In this document: piece after piece, positions 1 to 14,161 of the stretch
How positions within the stretch are numbered: position 1 is the first letter of the stretch
Layout: each line of letters begins with the position of its first letter
From: Sanderia malayensis
Taxonomy: Eukaryota; Cnidaria; Scyphozoa; Semaeostomeae; Pelagiidae
Assembly (NCBI GenBank): GCA_013076295.1
Contig: RQOL01000507.1
Span: 1-64,000 of the forward strand
DNA: 64,000 bases
Direction: 5' to 3'
The notes under the pieces: generated by a model
Database searches by the model: none
Told to the model about the DNA's origin: nothing
The model's input: the letters and a program-made list of their open reading frames with translations, nothing else
Made by a program: the position numbers and the translations under genes

Positions 1-1534
1 ATTGCAAAAGAATCCACGTTATTACAGCTGAAATTAATTAAATTACACATGTATTTGCTTGTTTTCAATGATATTAACATTACTGCACACTAATTGCAAA
101 AGAATCCACGTTATTACAGCTGAAATTAATTAAATTACACATGCATTTGCTTGTTTTCAGTGATATTAACATTACTGCACACTAATTGCACATGAATCAA
201 CGTTATTACAGCTGAAACTAAGTAAATTACACATGCATTTGCTTGTTTTCAGTGATATTAAATTACTGCACACTAATTGCACATAATCAACGTTATTACA
301 GCTGAAACTAAGTAAATTACACATGCATTTGCTTGTTTTCAGTGATATTAACATTACTGCACACTAATTGCACATGAATCAACCTTATTACAGCTGAAAC
401 TAAGTAAATTACACATGCATTTGCTTGTTTTCAGTAATATTAACATTACTGCACACTAATTGCACATCATTCCACGTTATTACAGCTGAAACTAAGTTAA
501 TTACACATGCATTAGCTTGTTTTCAGTGATATTAACATTACTGCACACTAATTGCAAAAGAATCCACGTTATTACAGCTGAAACTAAGTAAATTACACAT
601 GCATTTGCTTGTTTTCAGTGATATTAACATTACTGCACACTAATTGCACATGAATCAACGTTATTACAGCTGAAACTAAGTAAATTACACATGCATTTGC
701 TTGTTTTCATGATATTAACATTACTCCACACTAATTGCACATGAATCAACGTTATTACAGCTGAAACTAAGTAAATTACACATGCATTTGCTTGTTTTCA
801 GTAAAATTAACATTACTGCACACTAATTGCCCATGAATCCACGTTATTACAGCTGAAACTAAGTAAATTACACATGCATTTGCTTGTTTTCAATGATATT
901 AACATTACTGCACACTAATTGCAAAAGAATCCACGTTATTACAGCTGAAATTAGGTAAATTACACATGCATTTGCTTGTTTTCAGTGATATTAACATTAC
1001 TGCACACTAATTGCACATGAATCAACGTTATTACAGCTGAAACGAAGTAAATTACACATGCATTTGCTTGATTTCAGTGATATTAACATCACTGCACACA
1101 AATTGCACATGAATCCACGTTATTACAGCTGAAACTAAGTAAATTACACATGCATTTGCTTGTTTTCAGTGATATTAACATTACTGCACACTAATTGCAC
1201 ATGAATCAACGTTATTACAGCTGAAACTAAGTAAATTACACATGCATTTGCTTGTTTTCAATGATATTAACATTACTCCACACTAATTGCACATGAATCA
1301 ACGTTATTACAGCTGAAACTAAGTAAATTACACATGCATTTGCTTGTTTTCAGTAAAATTAACATTACTGCACACTAATTGCACATGAATCCACGTTATT
1401 ACAGCTGAAACTAAGTAAATTACACATGCATTTGCTTGTTTTCAGTGATATTAACATTACTGCACACAAATTGCAAAAGAATCCACGTTATTACAGCTGA
1501 AATTAATTAAATTACAATGCATTTGCTTGTTTTC

Positions 1535-3370
1535 AAAGATATTAACATTACTGCACACTAATTGCAAAAGAATCCACGTTATTACAGCTGAAATTAATTA
1601 AATTACACATGCATTTGCTTGTTTTCAGTGATATTAACATTACTGCACACTAATTGCACATGAATCAACGTTATTACAGCTGAAACTAAGTAAATTACAC
1701 ATGCATTTGCTTGTTTTCAATGATATTAACATTACTCCACACTAATTGCACATGAATCAACGTTATTACAGCTGAAACTAAGTAAATTACACATGCATTT
1801 GCTTGTTTTCAGTAATATTTACATTACTGCACACTAATTGCACACGAATCCACGTTATAACAGCTGAAACTAAGTAAATTACACATGCATTAGCTTGTTT
1901 TCAGTGATATTAACATTCGTTCACACTAATTGCACATGAATTCACGTTATTGTAGTTGAAACTAAGTCAAGTACACATGCCTTTGCCTGTTTTCAGTGAT
2001 TATAACATTCTTTCACACTAATTGCACATTAGCTTGCGTTATTACTGTTGAAACTAATTGAAATACACATGGATTAGCTTGCTTTCAGTGATATTAACAT
2101 TCGTTCACATTAATTGCACATGATTTCACGTTAGTACAGTGCAAACTAAGTAAAATACACATGGAAGTTCTTGTGTTGAGTGATATTAACATTCGTTCAC
2201 ACTTATTGTACACGAATCCACGCTATTACAGTTGAAACTAAGTGAAATACACATGCATTTGCTTGTTTTCAGTGATATTAACATTCGTTCACACTATTTG
2301 CACATGAATTAACGTTATTACAGCTGAAATTAAGTAAAGTACACATGCAATTACTTGTTTTCAGTGATATTAACGTTACTGCACACAAATTGCACATGAA
2401 GCCACGTTATTACAGCTGAAACTAAGTAAATTACACATGCATTTGCTTGTTTTCAATGATATTAACATTACTGCACACTAATTGCAAAAGAATCCACGTT
2501 ATTACAGCTGAAATTAATTAAATTACACATGCATTTGCTTGTTTTCAAAGATATTAACATTACTGCACACTAATTGCAAAAGAATCCACGTTATTACAGC
2601 TGAAATTAATTAAATTACACATGCATTTGCTTGTTTTCAGTGATATTAACATTACTGCACACTAATTGCACATGAATCAACGTTATTACAGCTGAAACTA
2701 AGTAAATTACACATGCATTTGCTTGTTTTCAGTGATATTAAAATTACTGCACACTAATTGCACATAAATCAACGTTATTACAGCTGAAACTAAGTAAATT
2801 ACACATGCATTTGCTTGTTTTCAGTGATATTAACATTACTGCACAATAATTGCACATGAATCAACCTTATTACAGCTGAAACTAAGTAAATTACACATGC
2901 ATTTGCTTGTTTTCAGTATTATTAACATTACTGCACACTAATTGCACATCAATCCACGTTATTACAGCTGAAACTAAGTAAATTACACATGCATTTGCTT
3001 GTTTTCAGTGATATTAACATTACTGCACACTAATTGCAAAAGAATCACGTTATTACAGCTGAAACTAAGTAAATTACACATGCATTTGCTTGTTTTCAGT
3101 GATATTAACATTACTGCACACTAATTGCACATGAATTCACGTTATTACAGCTGAAACTAAGTAAATTACACATGCATTTGCTTGTTTTCAATGATATTAA
3201 CATTACTCCACACTAATTGCACATGAATCAACGTTATTACAGCTGAAACTAAGTAAATTACACATGCATTTGCTTGTTTTCAGTAATATTTACATTACTG
3301 CACACTAATTGCACATGAATCCACGTTATAACAGCTGAAACAAAGTAAATTACACATGCATTAGCTTGTT
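1535..3370. repeat. 11-monomer (1012-bp) duplication of subfamily A
   Basis: The rare variant 'ttcaaagatattaac' occurs near 1535 and again near 2547, exactly 11 x 92 bp apart, with matching neighbours. A block of subfamily A monomers was therefore copied as a unit, with more divergent monomers (about 1906-2360) now lying between the two homogeneous blocks. Confidence 0.7.
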
Positions 3371-5399
3371 TTCAGTGAAATTAACATTCGTTGAGACTAA
3401 TTGCACATGAATTCACGTTTTTGCAGCCGAAACTAAGAAAAATACACATGCAATTACTTGATTTCAGTGATATTAACATTCGTTCACACTAATTGCACAT
3501 GAATTCACGTTATTGTAGTTGAAACTAAGTCAAGTACACATACCTTTGCCTGTTTTCAGTGATATTAACATTCGTTCACACTAATTGCACATGAATTCGC
3601 GTTATTACAGCTGAAACTAAATAAAATACGCATGCAATTACATGTTTTCAGTGATTATAACATTCTTTCACACTAATTGCACATTAGCCTGCGTTGTTAC
3701 AGTTGAAACTAATTGGAATACACATGGATTACCTTGCTTTCAGTGATATTAACATTCTTTCACATTAATTGCAAACGAATTGACTTTATTACCGTTGAAA
3801 CTATGTGAAATGCACATGAATCTGCTTGTTTTCAGTGATATCAACATTCGTTCCTAATAATTCCACATGACTTCACGTTATTACAGTGCAAACTAATTAA
3901 AATACACATGCCTTTGCCTGTTTTCAGTGATATTAACATTCGTTCACACTAATTGCACATGAATTCACGTTATTACAGCTCAAACTAATTAAAATAAACA
4001 TGGAAGTTCTTGTTTTGAGTGATATTAACATTCGTTCACACTTATTGCACACGAATCCACGCTATTACAGTTGAAACTAATTGAAATACACATGCATTTG
4101 CTTGTTTTCAGTGATATTAACATTCGTTCACACTATTTGCACATGAATTCACGTTATTGTAGTTGAAACTAAGTCAAGTACACATGCCTTTGCCTTTTTT
4201 TAGTGATATTAACATTCGTTCACACTAATTGCACATGAATTCACGTTATTACAGCTCAAACTAATTAAAATACACATGCAATTACTTGTTCTCAGTGATA
4301 TTAACATTCGTTCAGACTAATTGCACATTAGCCTGCGTTATTACAGTTGAAACTAATTGAAATACACATGGATTAGCTTGCTTTCAGTGATATTAACTTT
4401 CGTTCACATTAATTGCACATGACTTCACGTTAGTACAGTGCAAACTAAGTAAAATACACATGGAAGCTCTTGTTTTGAGTGATATTAACATTCGTTCACA
4501 CTTATTGCACACGAATCCACGCTATTACAGTTGAAACTAATTGAAATACACATCCATTTGCTTGTTTTCAGTGATATTAACATTCGTTCACACTATTTGC
4601 ACATGAATTAACGTTATTACAGCTGAAACTAAGTAAAGTACACATGCAATTACTTGTTTTGAGTGATATTAACATTCGTTCACGCTAATTGCATATGAAT
4701 TCACGTTTTTGCAGCCGAAACTAATTGAAATACACATGCATTTGCTTATTTTAAGTAATATTAACATTCGTTTACACTATTTGCACATGAATTAACGTTA
4801 TTACAGTTGAAACTAAGTGAAATACACATGGATTTGCTTGTTTTCAGTGAGATTACCTTCGTTCACACTATTTCCACATGAATCCACGTTATTGCAGTTG
4901 AAATTAAATCAAATACACATGTATTGGCTTGTTTTCAGTGATATTAACATTCGTTGACACTAATTGCACATGACTTCACGTTAGTACAGTGCAAACTAAA
5001 TAAAATACACATGCAGTTACTTGTTCTCAGTGATATGAACATTCGTTCACACTAATGGCACATGACTTCACGTTATTACAGCTGAAACTAAATAAAATAC
5101 GCCTGCAATTACATGTTTTCAGTGATTATAACATTCTTTCACACTAATTGCACATTAGCCTGCGTTATTACAGTTGAAACTAATTGAAATACACATGGAT
5201 TACCTTGCTTTCAGTGATATCAACATTCGTTCACATTAATTGCACACGAATTGACGTTATTACCGTTGAAACTAAGTGAAATACACATGGAAGTTCTTGT
5301 TTTGAGTGATATTAACATTCGTTCACACTTATTGCACACGAATCCACGCTATTACAGTTGAAACTAATTGAAATACACATGCATTTGCTTGTTTTGAGT

Positions 5400-7970
5400 G
5401 ATTATAACATTCTTTCACACCAATTGCACATTAGCCCGCGTTATTACAGTTGAAACTAATTGAAATACACATGGATTAGCTTGCTTTTAGTGATATTAAC
5501 ATTCGTTCACATTAATTGCACATGACTTCACGTTAGTACAGTGCAAACTAAGTAAAATACACATGGAAGTTCTTGTTTTGAGTGATATTAACATTCGTTC
5601 ACACTTATTGCACACGAATCCACGCTATTACAGTTGAAACTAATTGAAATACACATGCATTTGCTTGTTTTCAGTGATATTAACATTCGTTCACACTCTT
5701 TGCACATGAATTAACGTTATTACAGCTGAAACTAAGTAAAGTACACATGCAATTACTTGTTTTGAGTGATATTAACATTCGTTCACGCTAATTGCATATG
5801 AATTCACGTTTTTGCAGCCGAAACTAATTGAAATACACATGCATTTGCTTATTTTAAGTAATATTAACATTCGTTTACACTATTTTCACACGAATTAACG
5901 TTATTACAGTGGAAACTAAGTGAAATACAGATGGATTTGCTTGTTTTCAGTGAGATTACCTGCGTTCACCCTATTTCTACATGAATCCACGTTATTGTAG
6001 TTAACATTAAGTCAAATACACATGCATTGGCTTGTTTTCAGTGATATTAACATTCGTTGACACTAATTGCATATGACTTCACGTTAGTACAGTGCAAACT
6101 AAATAAAATACACATGCAATTACTTGTTCTCAGTGATATTAACATTCGTTCACACTAATGGCACATGACTTCACGTTATTACAGTGCAAACTAAATAAAA
6201 TACACATGCAATTACTTGTTCTCAGTGATATTAACATTCGTTCAGACTAATTGCATATGAATTCACGTTTTTGCAGCCGAAACTAAGAAAAATACACATG
6301 CAAATACTTGATTTCAGTGATATTAACATTCGTTCACACTAATTGCACATGCATTCACGTTATTACAGCTCAAACTAATTAAAATAAACATGCAATTACT
6401 TGTTTTCAGTGATTATAACATTCCTTCACACTAATTGCACATTAGCCTGCGTTATTACAGTTGAAACTAATTGAAATACACATGGATTAGCTTGCTTTCA
6501 GTGATATTAACATTCGTTCACATTAATTGCACATGACTTCACGTTATTGTAGTTGAAACTAAGTCAAGTACACATGCCTTTGCCTGTTTTCAGTGATATT
6601 AACATTCGTTCACACTAATTGCACATGACTTCACTTTAGTACAGTGCAAACTAAATAAAATACACATGCAATTACTTGTTCTCAGTGATATTAAAATTCG
6701 TTCAGACTAATTGCACATTAGCCTGCGTTATTACAGTTGAAACTAATTGAAATACACATGGATTAGCTTGCTTTCAGTGATATTAACATTCGTTCACATT
6801 AATTGCACATGACTTCACGTTAGTACAGTGCAAACTAAGTAAAATACACATGGAAGTTCTTGTTTTGAGTGATATTAACATTCGTTCACACTTATTGCAC
6901 ACGAATCCACGCTATTACAGTTGAAACTAATTGAAATACACATGCATTTGCTTGTTTTCAGTGATATTAACATTCGTTCACACTCTTTGCACATGAATTA
7001 ACGTTATTACAGCTGAAACTAAGTAAAGTACACATGCAATTACTTGTTTTGAGTGATATTAACATTCGTTCACGCTAATTGCATATGAATTCACGTTTTT
7101 GCAGCCGAAACTAATTGAAATACACATGCATTTGCTTATTTTAAGTAATATTAACATTCGTTTACACTATTTTCACACGAATTAACGTTATTACAGTGGA
7201 AACTAAGTGAAATACAGATGGATTTGCTTGTTTTCAGTGAGATTACCTGCGTTCACCCTATTTCTACATGAATCCACGTTATTGTAGTTAACATTAAGTC
7301 AAATACACATGCATTGGCTTGTTTTCAGTGATATTAACATTCGTTGACACTAATTGCATATGACTTCACGTTAGTACAGTGCAAACTAAATAAAATACAC
7401 ATGCAATTACTTGTTCTCAGTGATATTAACATTCGTTCACACTAATGGCACATGACTTCACGTTATTACAGTGCAAACTAAATAAAATACACATGCAATT
7501 ACTTGTTCTCAGTGATATTAACATTCGTTCAGACTAATTGCATATGAATTCACGTTTTTGCAGCCGAAACTAAGAAAAATACACATGCAAATACTTGATT
7601 TCAGTGATATTAACATTCGTTCACGCTAATTGCACATGCATTCACGTTATTACAGCTCAAACTAATTAAAATAAACATGCAATTACTTGTTTTCAGTGAT
7701 TATAACATTCCTTCACACTAATTGCACATTAGCCTGCGTTATTACAGTTGAAACTAATTGAAATACACATGGATTAGCTTGCTTTCAGTGATATTAACAT
7801 TCGTTCACATTAATTGCACATGACTTCACGTTATTGTAGTTGAAACTAAGTCAAGTACACATGCCTTTGCCTGTTTTCAGTGATATTAACATTCGTTCAC
7901 ACTAATTGCACATGACTTCACTTTAGTACAGTGCAAACTAAATAAAATACACATGCAATTACTTGTTCTC
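5400..7970. repeat. 14-monomer higher-order repeat (1287 bp), two copies
   Basis: Private variants recur at a constant offset. 'tcactttagt' is at 6631 and 7918, and a 'gcagccgaaactaagaaaaa' monomer is at 6273 and 7560, both 1287 bp apart (14 x 92 minus 1). Neighbouring monomers match in order and in rare substitutions, so this is block duplication rather than independent monomer similarity. Confidence 0.8.
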
Positions 7971-10083
7971 AGTGATATTAACATTCGTTCAGACTAATTG
8001 CACATTAGCCTGCGTTATTACAGTTGAAACTAATTGAAATACACATGGATTAGCTTGCTTTCAGTGATATTAACATTCGTTCACATTAATTGCACATGAC
8101 TTCACGTTAGTACAGTGCAAACTAAGTAAAATACACATGGAAGTTCTTGTTTTGAGTGATATTAACATTCGTTCACACTTATTGCACACAAATCCACCCT
8201 ATTACAGTTGAAACTAATTGAAATACACATGCATTTGCTTGTTTTCAGTGATATTAACATTCGTTCACACTATTTGCACATGAATTAACGTTATTACAGC
8301 TGAAACTAAGTAAAGTACACATGCAATTACTTGTTTTCAGTGATATTAACATTCGTTCACGCTAATTGCATATGAATTCACGTTTTTGCAGCCGAAACTA
8401 ATTGAAATACACATGCATTTGCTTATTTTAAGTAATATTAACATTCGTTTACACTATTTGCACATGAATTAACGTTATTACAGTTGAAACTAAGTGAAAT
8501 ACACATGGATTTGCTTGTTTTCAGTGAGATTACCTTCATTCACACTATTTCCACATGAATCCACGTTATTGCAGTTGAAATTAAATCAAATACACATGTA
8601 TTGGCTTGTTTTCAGTGATATTAACATTCGTTGACACTAATTGCACATGACTTCACGTTAGTACAGTGCAAACTAAATAAAATACACATGCAATTACTTG
8701 TTCTCAGTGATATGAACATTCGTTCACACTAATGGCACATGACTTCACGTTATTACAGCTGAAAGTAAATAAAATACGCCTGAATTACATGTTTTCAGTG
8801 ATTATAACATTCTTTCACACTAATTGCACATTAGCCTGCGTTATTACAGTTGAAACTAATTGAAATACACATGGATTACCTTGCTTTCAGTGATATTAAC
8901 ATTCGTTCACATTAATTGCACACGAATTGACGTTATTACAGCTGAAATTAAGTAAAGTACACATGCAATTACTTGTTTTGAGTGATATTAACATTCGTTC
9001 ACGCTAATTGCATATGAATTCACATTTTTGCAGGCGAAACTAATTGAAATACACATGAATTTGTTCATTTTCAGTGATATTAACATTCGTTTACACTATT
9101 TCCACATGAATTAACGTTATTACAGTTGAAATTAAATCAAATACACATGTATTGGCTTGTTTTCAGTGATATTAACATTCGTTGACACTAATTGCACATG
9201 ACTTCACGTTAGTACAGTGCAAACTAAGTAAAATACACATGGAAGTCCTTGTTTTGAGTGATATTAACATTCGTTCACACTTATTGCACACGAATCCACG
9301 CTATTAGAGTTGAAACTAATTGAAATACACATGCATTTGCTTGTTTTCAGTGATATTAACATTCGTTCACACTATTTGCACATGAATTCACGTTATTGTA
9401 GTTGAAACTAAGTCAAGTACACATGCCTTTGCCTGTTTTCAGTGATATTAACATTCGTTCACACTAATTGCACATGACTTCACGTTAGTACAGTGCAAAC
9501 TAAATAAAATACACATGCAGTTACTTGTTCTCAGTGATATTAACATTCTTTCACACTAATGGCACATGACTTCACGTTATTACAGCTGAAACTAAATAAA
9601 ATAGGCCTGCAATTACATGTTTTCACTGATTATAACATTCTTTCACACTAATTGCACATTAGCCTGCGTTATTACAGTTGAAACTAATTGAAATACACAT
9701 GGATTACCTTGCTTTCAGTGATATTAACATTCGTTCACATTAATTGCACACGAATTGACGTTATTACCGTTGAAACTAAGTGAAATACACATGGAAGTTC
9801 TTGTTTTGAGTGATATTAACATTCGTTCACACTTATTGCACACGAATCCACGCTATTACAGTTGAAACTAATTGAAATACACATGCATTTGCTTGTTTTC
9901 AGTGATATTAACATTCGTTCACACTCTTTGCACATGAATTAACGTTATTACAGCTGAAACTAAGTAAAGTACACATGCAATTACTTGTTTTGAGTGATAT
10001 TAACATTCGTTCACGCTAATTGCATATGAATTCACGTTTTTGCAGCCGAAACTAAGAAAAATACACATGCAAATACTTGATTT

Positions 10084-10819
10084 CAGTGATAATAACATTC
10101 GTTCACACTAATTGCACATGCATTCACGTTATTACAGCTGAAACTAAATAAAATACGCATGCAATTACTTGTTTTCAGTGATTATAACATTCTTTCACAC
10201 TAATTCCACATTAGCCTGCGTTATTACAGTTGAAACTAATTGAAATACACATGGATTAGCTTGCTTTCAGTGATATTAACATTCGTTGACACTAATTGCA
10301 CATGACTTCACGTTAGTACAGTGCAAACTAAATAAAATACACATGCAATTACTTGTTCTCAGTGATATTAACATTCGTTCAGACTAATTGCATATGAATT
10401 CACGTTTTTGCAGCCGAAACTAAGAAAAATGCACATGCAAATACTTGATTTCAGTGATAATAACATTCGTTCACACTAATTGCACATGCATTCACGTTAT
10501 TACAGCTGAAACTAAATAAAATACGCATGCAATTACTTGTTTTCAGTGATTATAACATTCTTTCACACTAATTCCACATTAGCCTGCGTTATTACATTTG
10601 AAACTAATTGAAATACACATGGATTAGCTTGCTTTCAGTGATATTAACATTCGTTGACACTAATTGCACATGACTTCACGTTAGTACAGTGCAAACTAAA
10701 TAAAATACACATGCAATTACTTGTTCTCAGTGATATTAACATTCGTTCAGACTAATTGCATATGAATTTACGTTTTTGAAGTCGAAACCAAGAAAAATAC
10801 ACATGCAATTATTTGATTT
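10084..10819. repeat. 4-monomer (368-bp) higher-order repeat, two copies
   Basis: The unusual 'cagtgataataacattcg' variant occurs at 10084 and 10452, 368 bp (4 x 92) apart, followed in both cases by the same order of variants ('aattccacattagcc', 'cgttgacac', 'gttcagac'). Confidence 0.75.
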
Positions 10820-13200
10820 CAGTGATATTAACATTCGTTGACACTAATTGCACATGAATTGACGTTATTACTGTTGAAACTAAGTGAAATGCACATGAAT
10901 CTGCTTGTTTTCAGTGATATCAACATTCGTTCCTAATAATTGCACATGACTTCACGTTATTACTGTGCAAACTAATTAAATTACACATGCATTTGCTTGT
11001 TTTCAGTGATATTAACATTCGTTCACACTATTTGCACATGAATTCACGTTATTGTAGTTGAAACTAAGTCAAGTACACATGCCTTTGCCTGTTTTCAGTG
11101 ATATTAACATTCGTTCACACTAATTGCACATGAATTCACGTTATTACAGCTCAAACTAATTAAAATAAACATGCAATTACTTGTTTTCAGTGATTATAAC
11201 ATTCCTTCACACTAATTGCACATTAGCCTGCTTATTACAGTTGAAACTAATTGAAATACACATGGATTAGCTTGCTTTCAGTGATATTAACATTCGTTCA
11301 CATTAATTGCACATGACTTCACGTTAGTACAGTGCAAACTAAGTAAAATACACATGGAAGTCCTTGTTTTGAGTCATATTAACATTCGTTCACACTTATT
11401 GCACACGAATCCACGCTATTAGAGTTGAAACTAATTGAAATACACATGCATTTGCTTGTTTTCAGTGATATTAACATTCGTTTACACTATTTGCACACGA
11501 ATTAACCTTATTACAGTGGAAACTAAGTGAAATACACATGGATTTGCTTGTTTTCAGTGAGATTACCTGCGTTCACCCTATTTCTACATGAATCCACGTT
11601 ATTGTAGTTAACATTAAGTCAAATACACATGCATTGGCTTGTTTTCAGTGATATTAACATTCGTTGACACTAATTGCATATGACTTCACGTTAGTACAGT
11701 GCAAACTAAATAAAATACACATGCAATTACTTGTTCTCAGTGATATTAACATTCGTTCACACTAATGGCACATGACTTCACGTTATTACAGTGCAAACTA
11801 AATAAAATACGCATGCAATTACTTGTTTTCAGTGATTATAACATTCTTTCACACTAATTGCACATTAGCCTGCGTTATTACAGTTGAAACTAATTGAAAT
11901 ACACATGGATTAGCTTGCTTTCAGTGATATTAACATTCGTTGACACTAATTGCACATGACTTCACGTTAGTACAGTGCAAACTAAATAAAATACACATGC
12001 AATTACTTGTTCTCAGTGATATTAACATTCGTTCAGACTAATTGCATATGAATTTACGTTTTTGAAGTCGAAACCAAGAAAAATACACATGCAATTATTT
12101 GATTTCAGTGATATTAACATTCGTTGACACTAATTGCACATGAATTGACGTTATTACTGTTGAAACTAAGTGAAATGCACATGAATCTGCTTGTTTTCAG
12201 TGATATCAACATTCATTCCTAATAATTGCACATGACTTCACGTTATTACTGTGCAAACTAATTAAAATACACATGCATTTGCTTGTTTTCAGTGATATTA
12301 ACATTCGTTCGCACTAATTGCACATGAATTCACGTTATTGTAGTTGAAACTAAGTCAAGTACACATGCCTTTGCCTGTTTTCAGTGATATTAACATTCGT
12401 TCACACTAATTGCACATGAATTCACGTTATTAAAGCTCAAACTAATTAAAATAAACATGCAATTACTTGTTTTCAGTGATTATAACATTCCTTCACACTA
12501 ATTGCACATTAGCCTGCTTATTACAGTTGAAACTAATTGAAATACACATGGATTAGCTTGCTTTCAGTGATATTAACATTCGTTCACATTAATTGCACAT
12601 GACTTCACGTTAGTACAGTGCAAACTAAGTAAAATACACATGGAAGTCCTTGTTTTGAGTCATATTAACATTCGTTCACACTTATTGCACACGAATCCAC
12701 GCTATTAGAGTTGAAACTAATTGAAATACACATGCATTTGCTTGTTTTCAGTGATATTAACATTTGTTCACACTATTTGCACTTGAATTCACGTTATTGT
12801 AGTTGAAACTAAGTCAAGTACACATGCCTTTGCCTGTTTTCAGTGATATTAACATTCGTTCACACTAATTGCACATGACTTCACTTTAGTACAGTGCAAA
12901 CTAAATAAAATACACATGCAATTACTTGTTCTCAGTGATATTAACATTCGTTCAGACTAATTGCACATTAGCCTGCGTTATTACAGTTGAAACTAATTGA
13001 AATACACATGGATTAGCTTGCTTTCAGTGATATTAACATTCGTTCACATTAATTGCACATGACTTCACGTTAGTACAGTGCAAACTAAGTAAAATACACA
13101 TGGAAGTTCTTGTTTTGAGTGATATTAACATTCGTTCACACTTATTGCACACGAATCCACCCTATTACAGTTGAAACTAATTGAAATACACATGCATTTG
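10600..13200. repeat. Second 14-monomer higher-order repeat (1286 bp)
   Basis: 'gacgttattactg' is at 10861 and 12147, and 'gagtcatattaac' is at 11371 and 12657. Both pairs are 1286 bp apart. The period matches the 14-mer at 5.4-8 kb, but the marker variants differ, so this is a separate duplication event of similar size. Confidence 0.75.
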
Positions 13201-13556
13201 CTTGTTTTCAGTGATATTAACATTCGTTCACACTATTTGCACATGAATTAACGTTATTACAGCTGAAACTAAGTAAAGTACACATGCAATTACTTGTTCT
13301 CAGTGATATTAACATTCGTTCACACTAATGGCACATGACTTCACGTTATTACAGCTGAAAGTAAATAAAATACGCCTGCAATTACATGTTTTCAGTGATT
13401 ATAACATTCTTTCACACTAATTGCACATTAGCCTGCGTTATTACAGTTGAAACTAATTGAAATACACATGGATTACCTTGCTTTCAGTGATATTAACATT
13501 CTTTCACATTAATTACACACGAATTGACGTTATTACCGTTGAAACTAAGTGAAATG

Positions 13557-14045
13557 TCATCTTTAATATCATCTAAACTTGATTACTGTAACTCCTTATA
13601 TTTCAATCTCAACAAGAATCTCATTAGTAAACTACAATCGGTTCAAAACACTGCAATCAGAATCATATATAATAGATCCAAATTTGACAGGCAACCATTG
13701 TCTCCATTGCGACATGAGCATCATTGGTTATGCATTCGTGAGAGAATAATATTTAAGCATTCGATAATTGTCCATCAATGCATTTGGGGAGATGCTCCAG
13801 AGCCCTTGAAATCAAAAATTAAAATTTTAAATCCTCGTACAATGATACTGGAAATTAAAAACTGTAAATCCCAGTATGGAGAAAGAGCATTTTCCAGATG
13901 TGCGCCAAAGATCTGGAACAGCCTACCTTGCACTCTAACAATGATTGACAACAAAGACAACTTTAAAACATCACTTAAATCATTTTTTATGACTACAAAC
14001 TTGCCTAATTTTTACACAAGACTTAATAGCTTAAGTATTTTTTAA
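13557..14045 (+). pseudogene. C-terminal fragment of LINE reverse-transcriptase ORF
   Basis: About 162 codons stay open from the insertion breakpoint to TAA at 14043-14045. The reading frame runs back into satellite to about 13524, but those first codons are not LINE sequence. Residues such as SKLDYCNSLYFNLNKN near the start, SVQNTAIRIIYN, HWLCIRERIIFK in the middle and YGERAFSRCAPKIWNSLP toward the end match the conserved post-polymerase C-terminal region of CR1/L2/Rex1-type LINE ORF2 proteins. The endonuclease and the catalytic reverse-transcriptase motifs are absent, so the copy cannot mobilise itself. The frame has no internal stop, which suggests a fairly recent insertion. Confidence 0.9.
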
Positions 14046-14117
14046 TTTTCTACTTTTTCTATAAAAATTTTTTAAAAAAATTTTATTTCATTCATCCTGG
14101 ATACATATATATATCCA

Positions 14118-14161
14118 CAGTTGAGCAAACTGCCGAAACTTATTCGGACAGTAGAAACTGT
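14118..14161 (+). other. Three adjacent short hairpins in the LINE 3' UTR
   Basis: Three consecutive inverted pairs lie just upstream of the (TTA)n tail: CAGTT 14118-14122 with AACTG 14128-14132, CCGAA 14133-14137 with TTCGG 14143-14147, and ACAGT 14148-14152 with ACTGT 14157-14161. The order and closeness suggest a folded 3' RNA end, of the kind LINE reverse transcriptases recognise (inference). Confidence 0.5.

Larger units (their letters stand above)
1..13556. repeat. 92-bp satellite array, left block
   Basis: Head-to-tail tandem array with a 92-bp period: for example, attgcaaaag recurs at 1 and 93. A monomer contains the recognisable segments cacgttattacagctgaaac, taaattacacatgcatttgc and ttgttttcagtgatattaac. 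Two main subfamilies are visible. Subfamily A carries 'attactgcacac' and 'aagtaaattacac' and is very homogeneous at 1-1900 and 2360-3340. Subfamily B carries 'attcgttcacac' and dominates from about 3340 on, with variants such as 'attagcctgcg', 'gtacagtgcaaac' and 'tttttgcagccg'. The long reading frames seen here are only satellite translated. The array codes for nothing recognisable and has no spacer structure. It is probably heterochromatic or pericentromeric (inference). Confidence 0.98.

Noticed and set aside
172..354. Short open frames within the satellite (also 25449-25658)
   Set aside because: They are translations of the 92-bp monomer where stops happen to be missing. They repeat the same peptide (LISLKTSKCMC) and have no gene context.
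13775..13960. Minus-strand 61-codon frame inside the LINE
   Set aside because: Shadow of the LINE protein, which itself shows clear family motifs on the plus strand.
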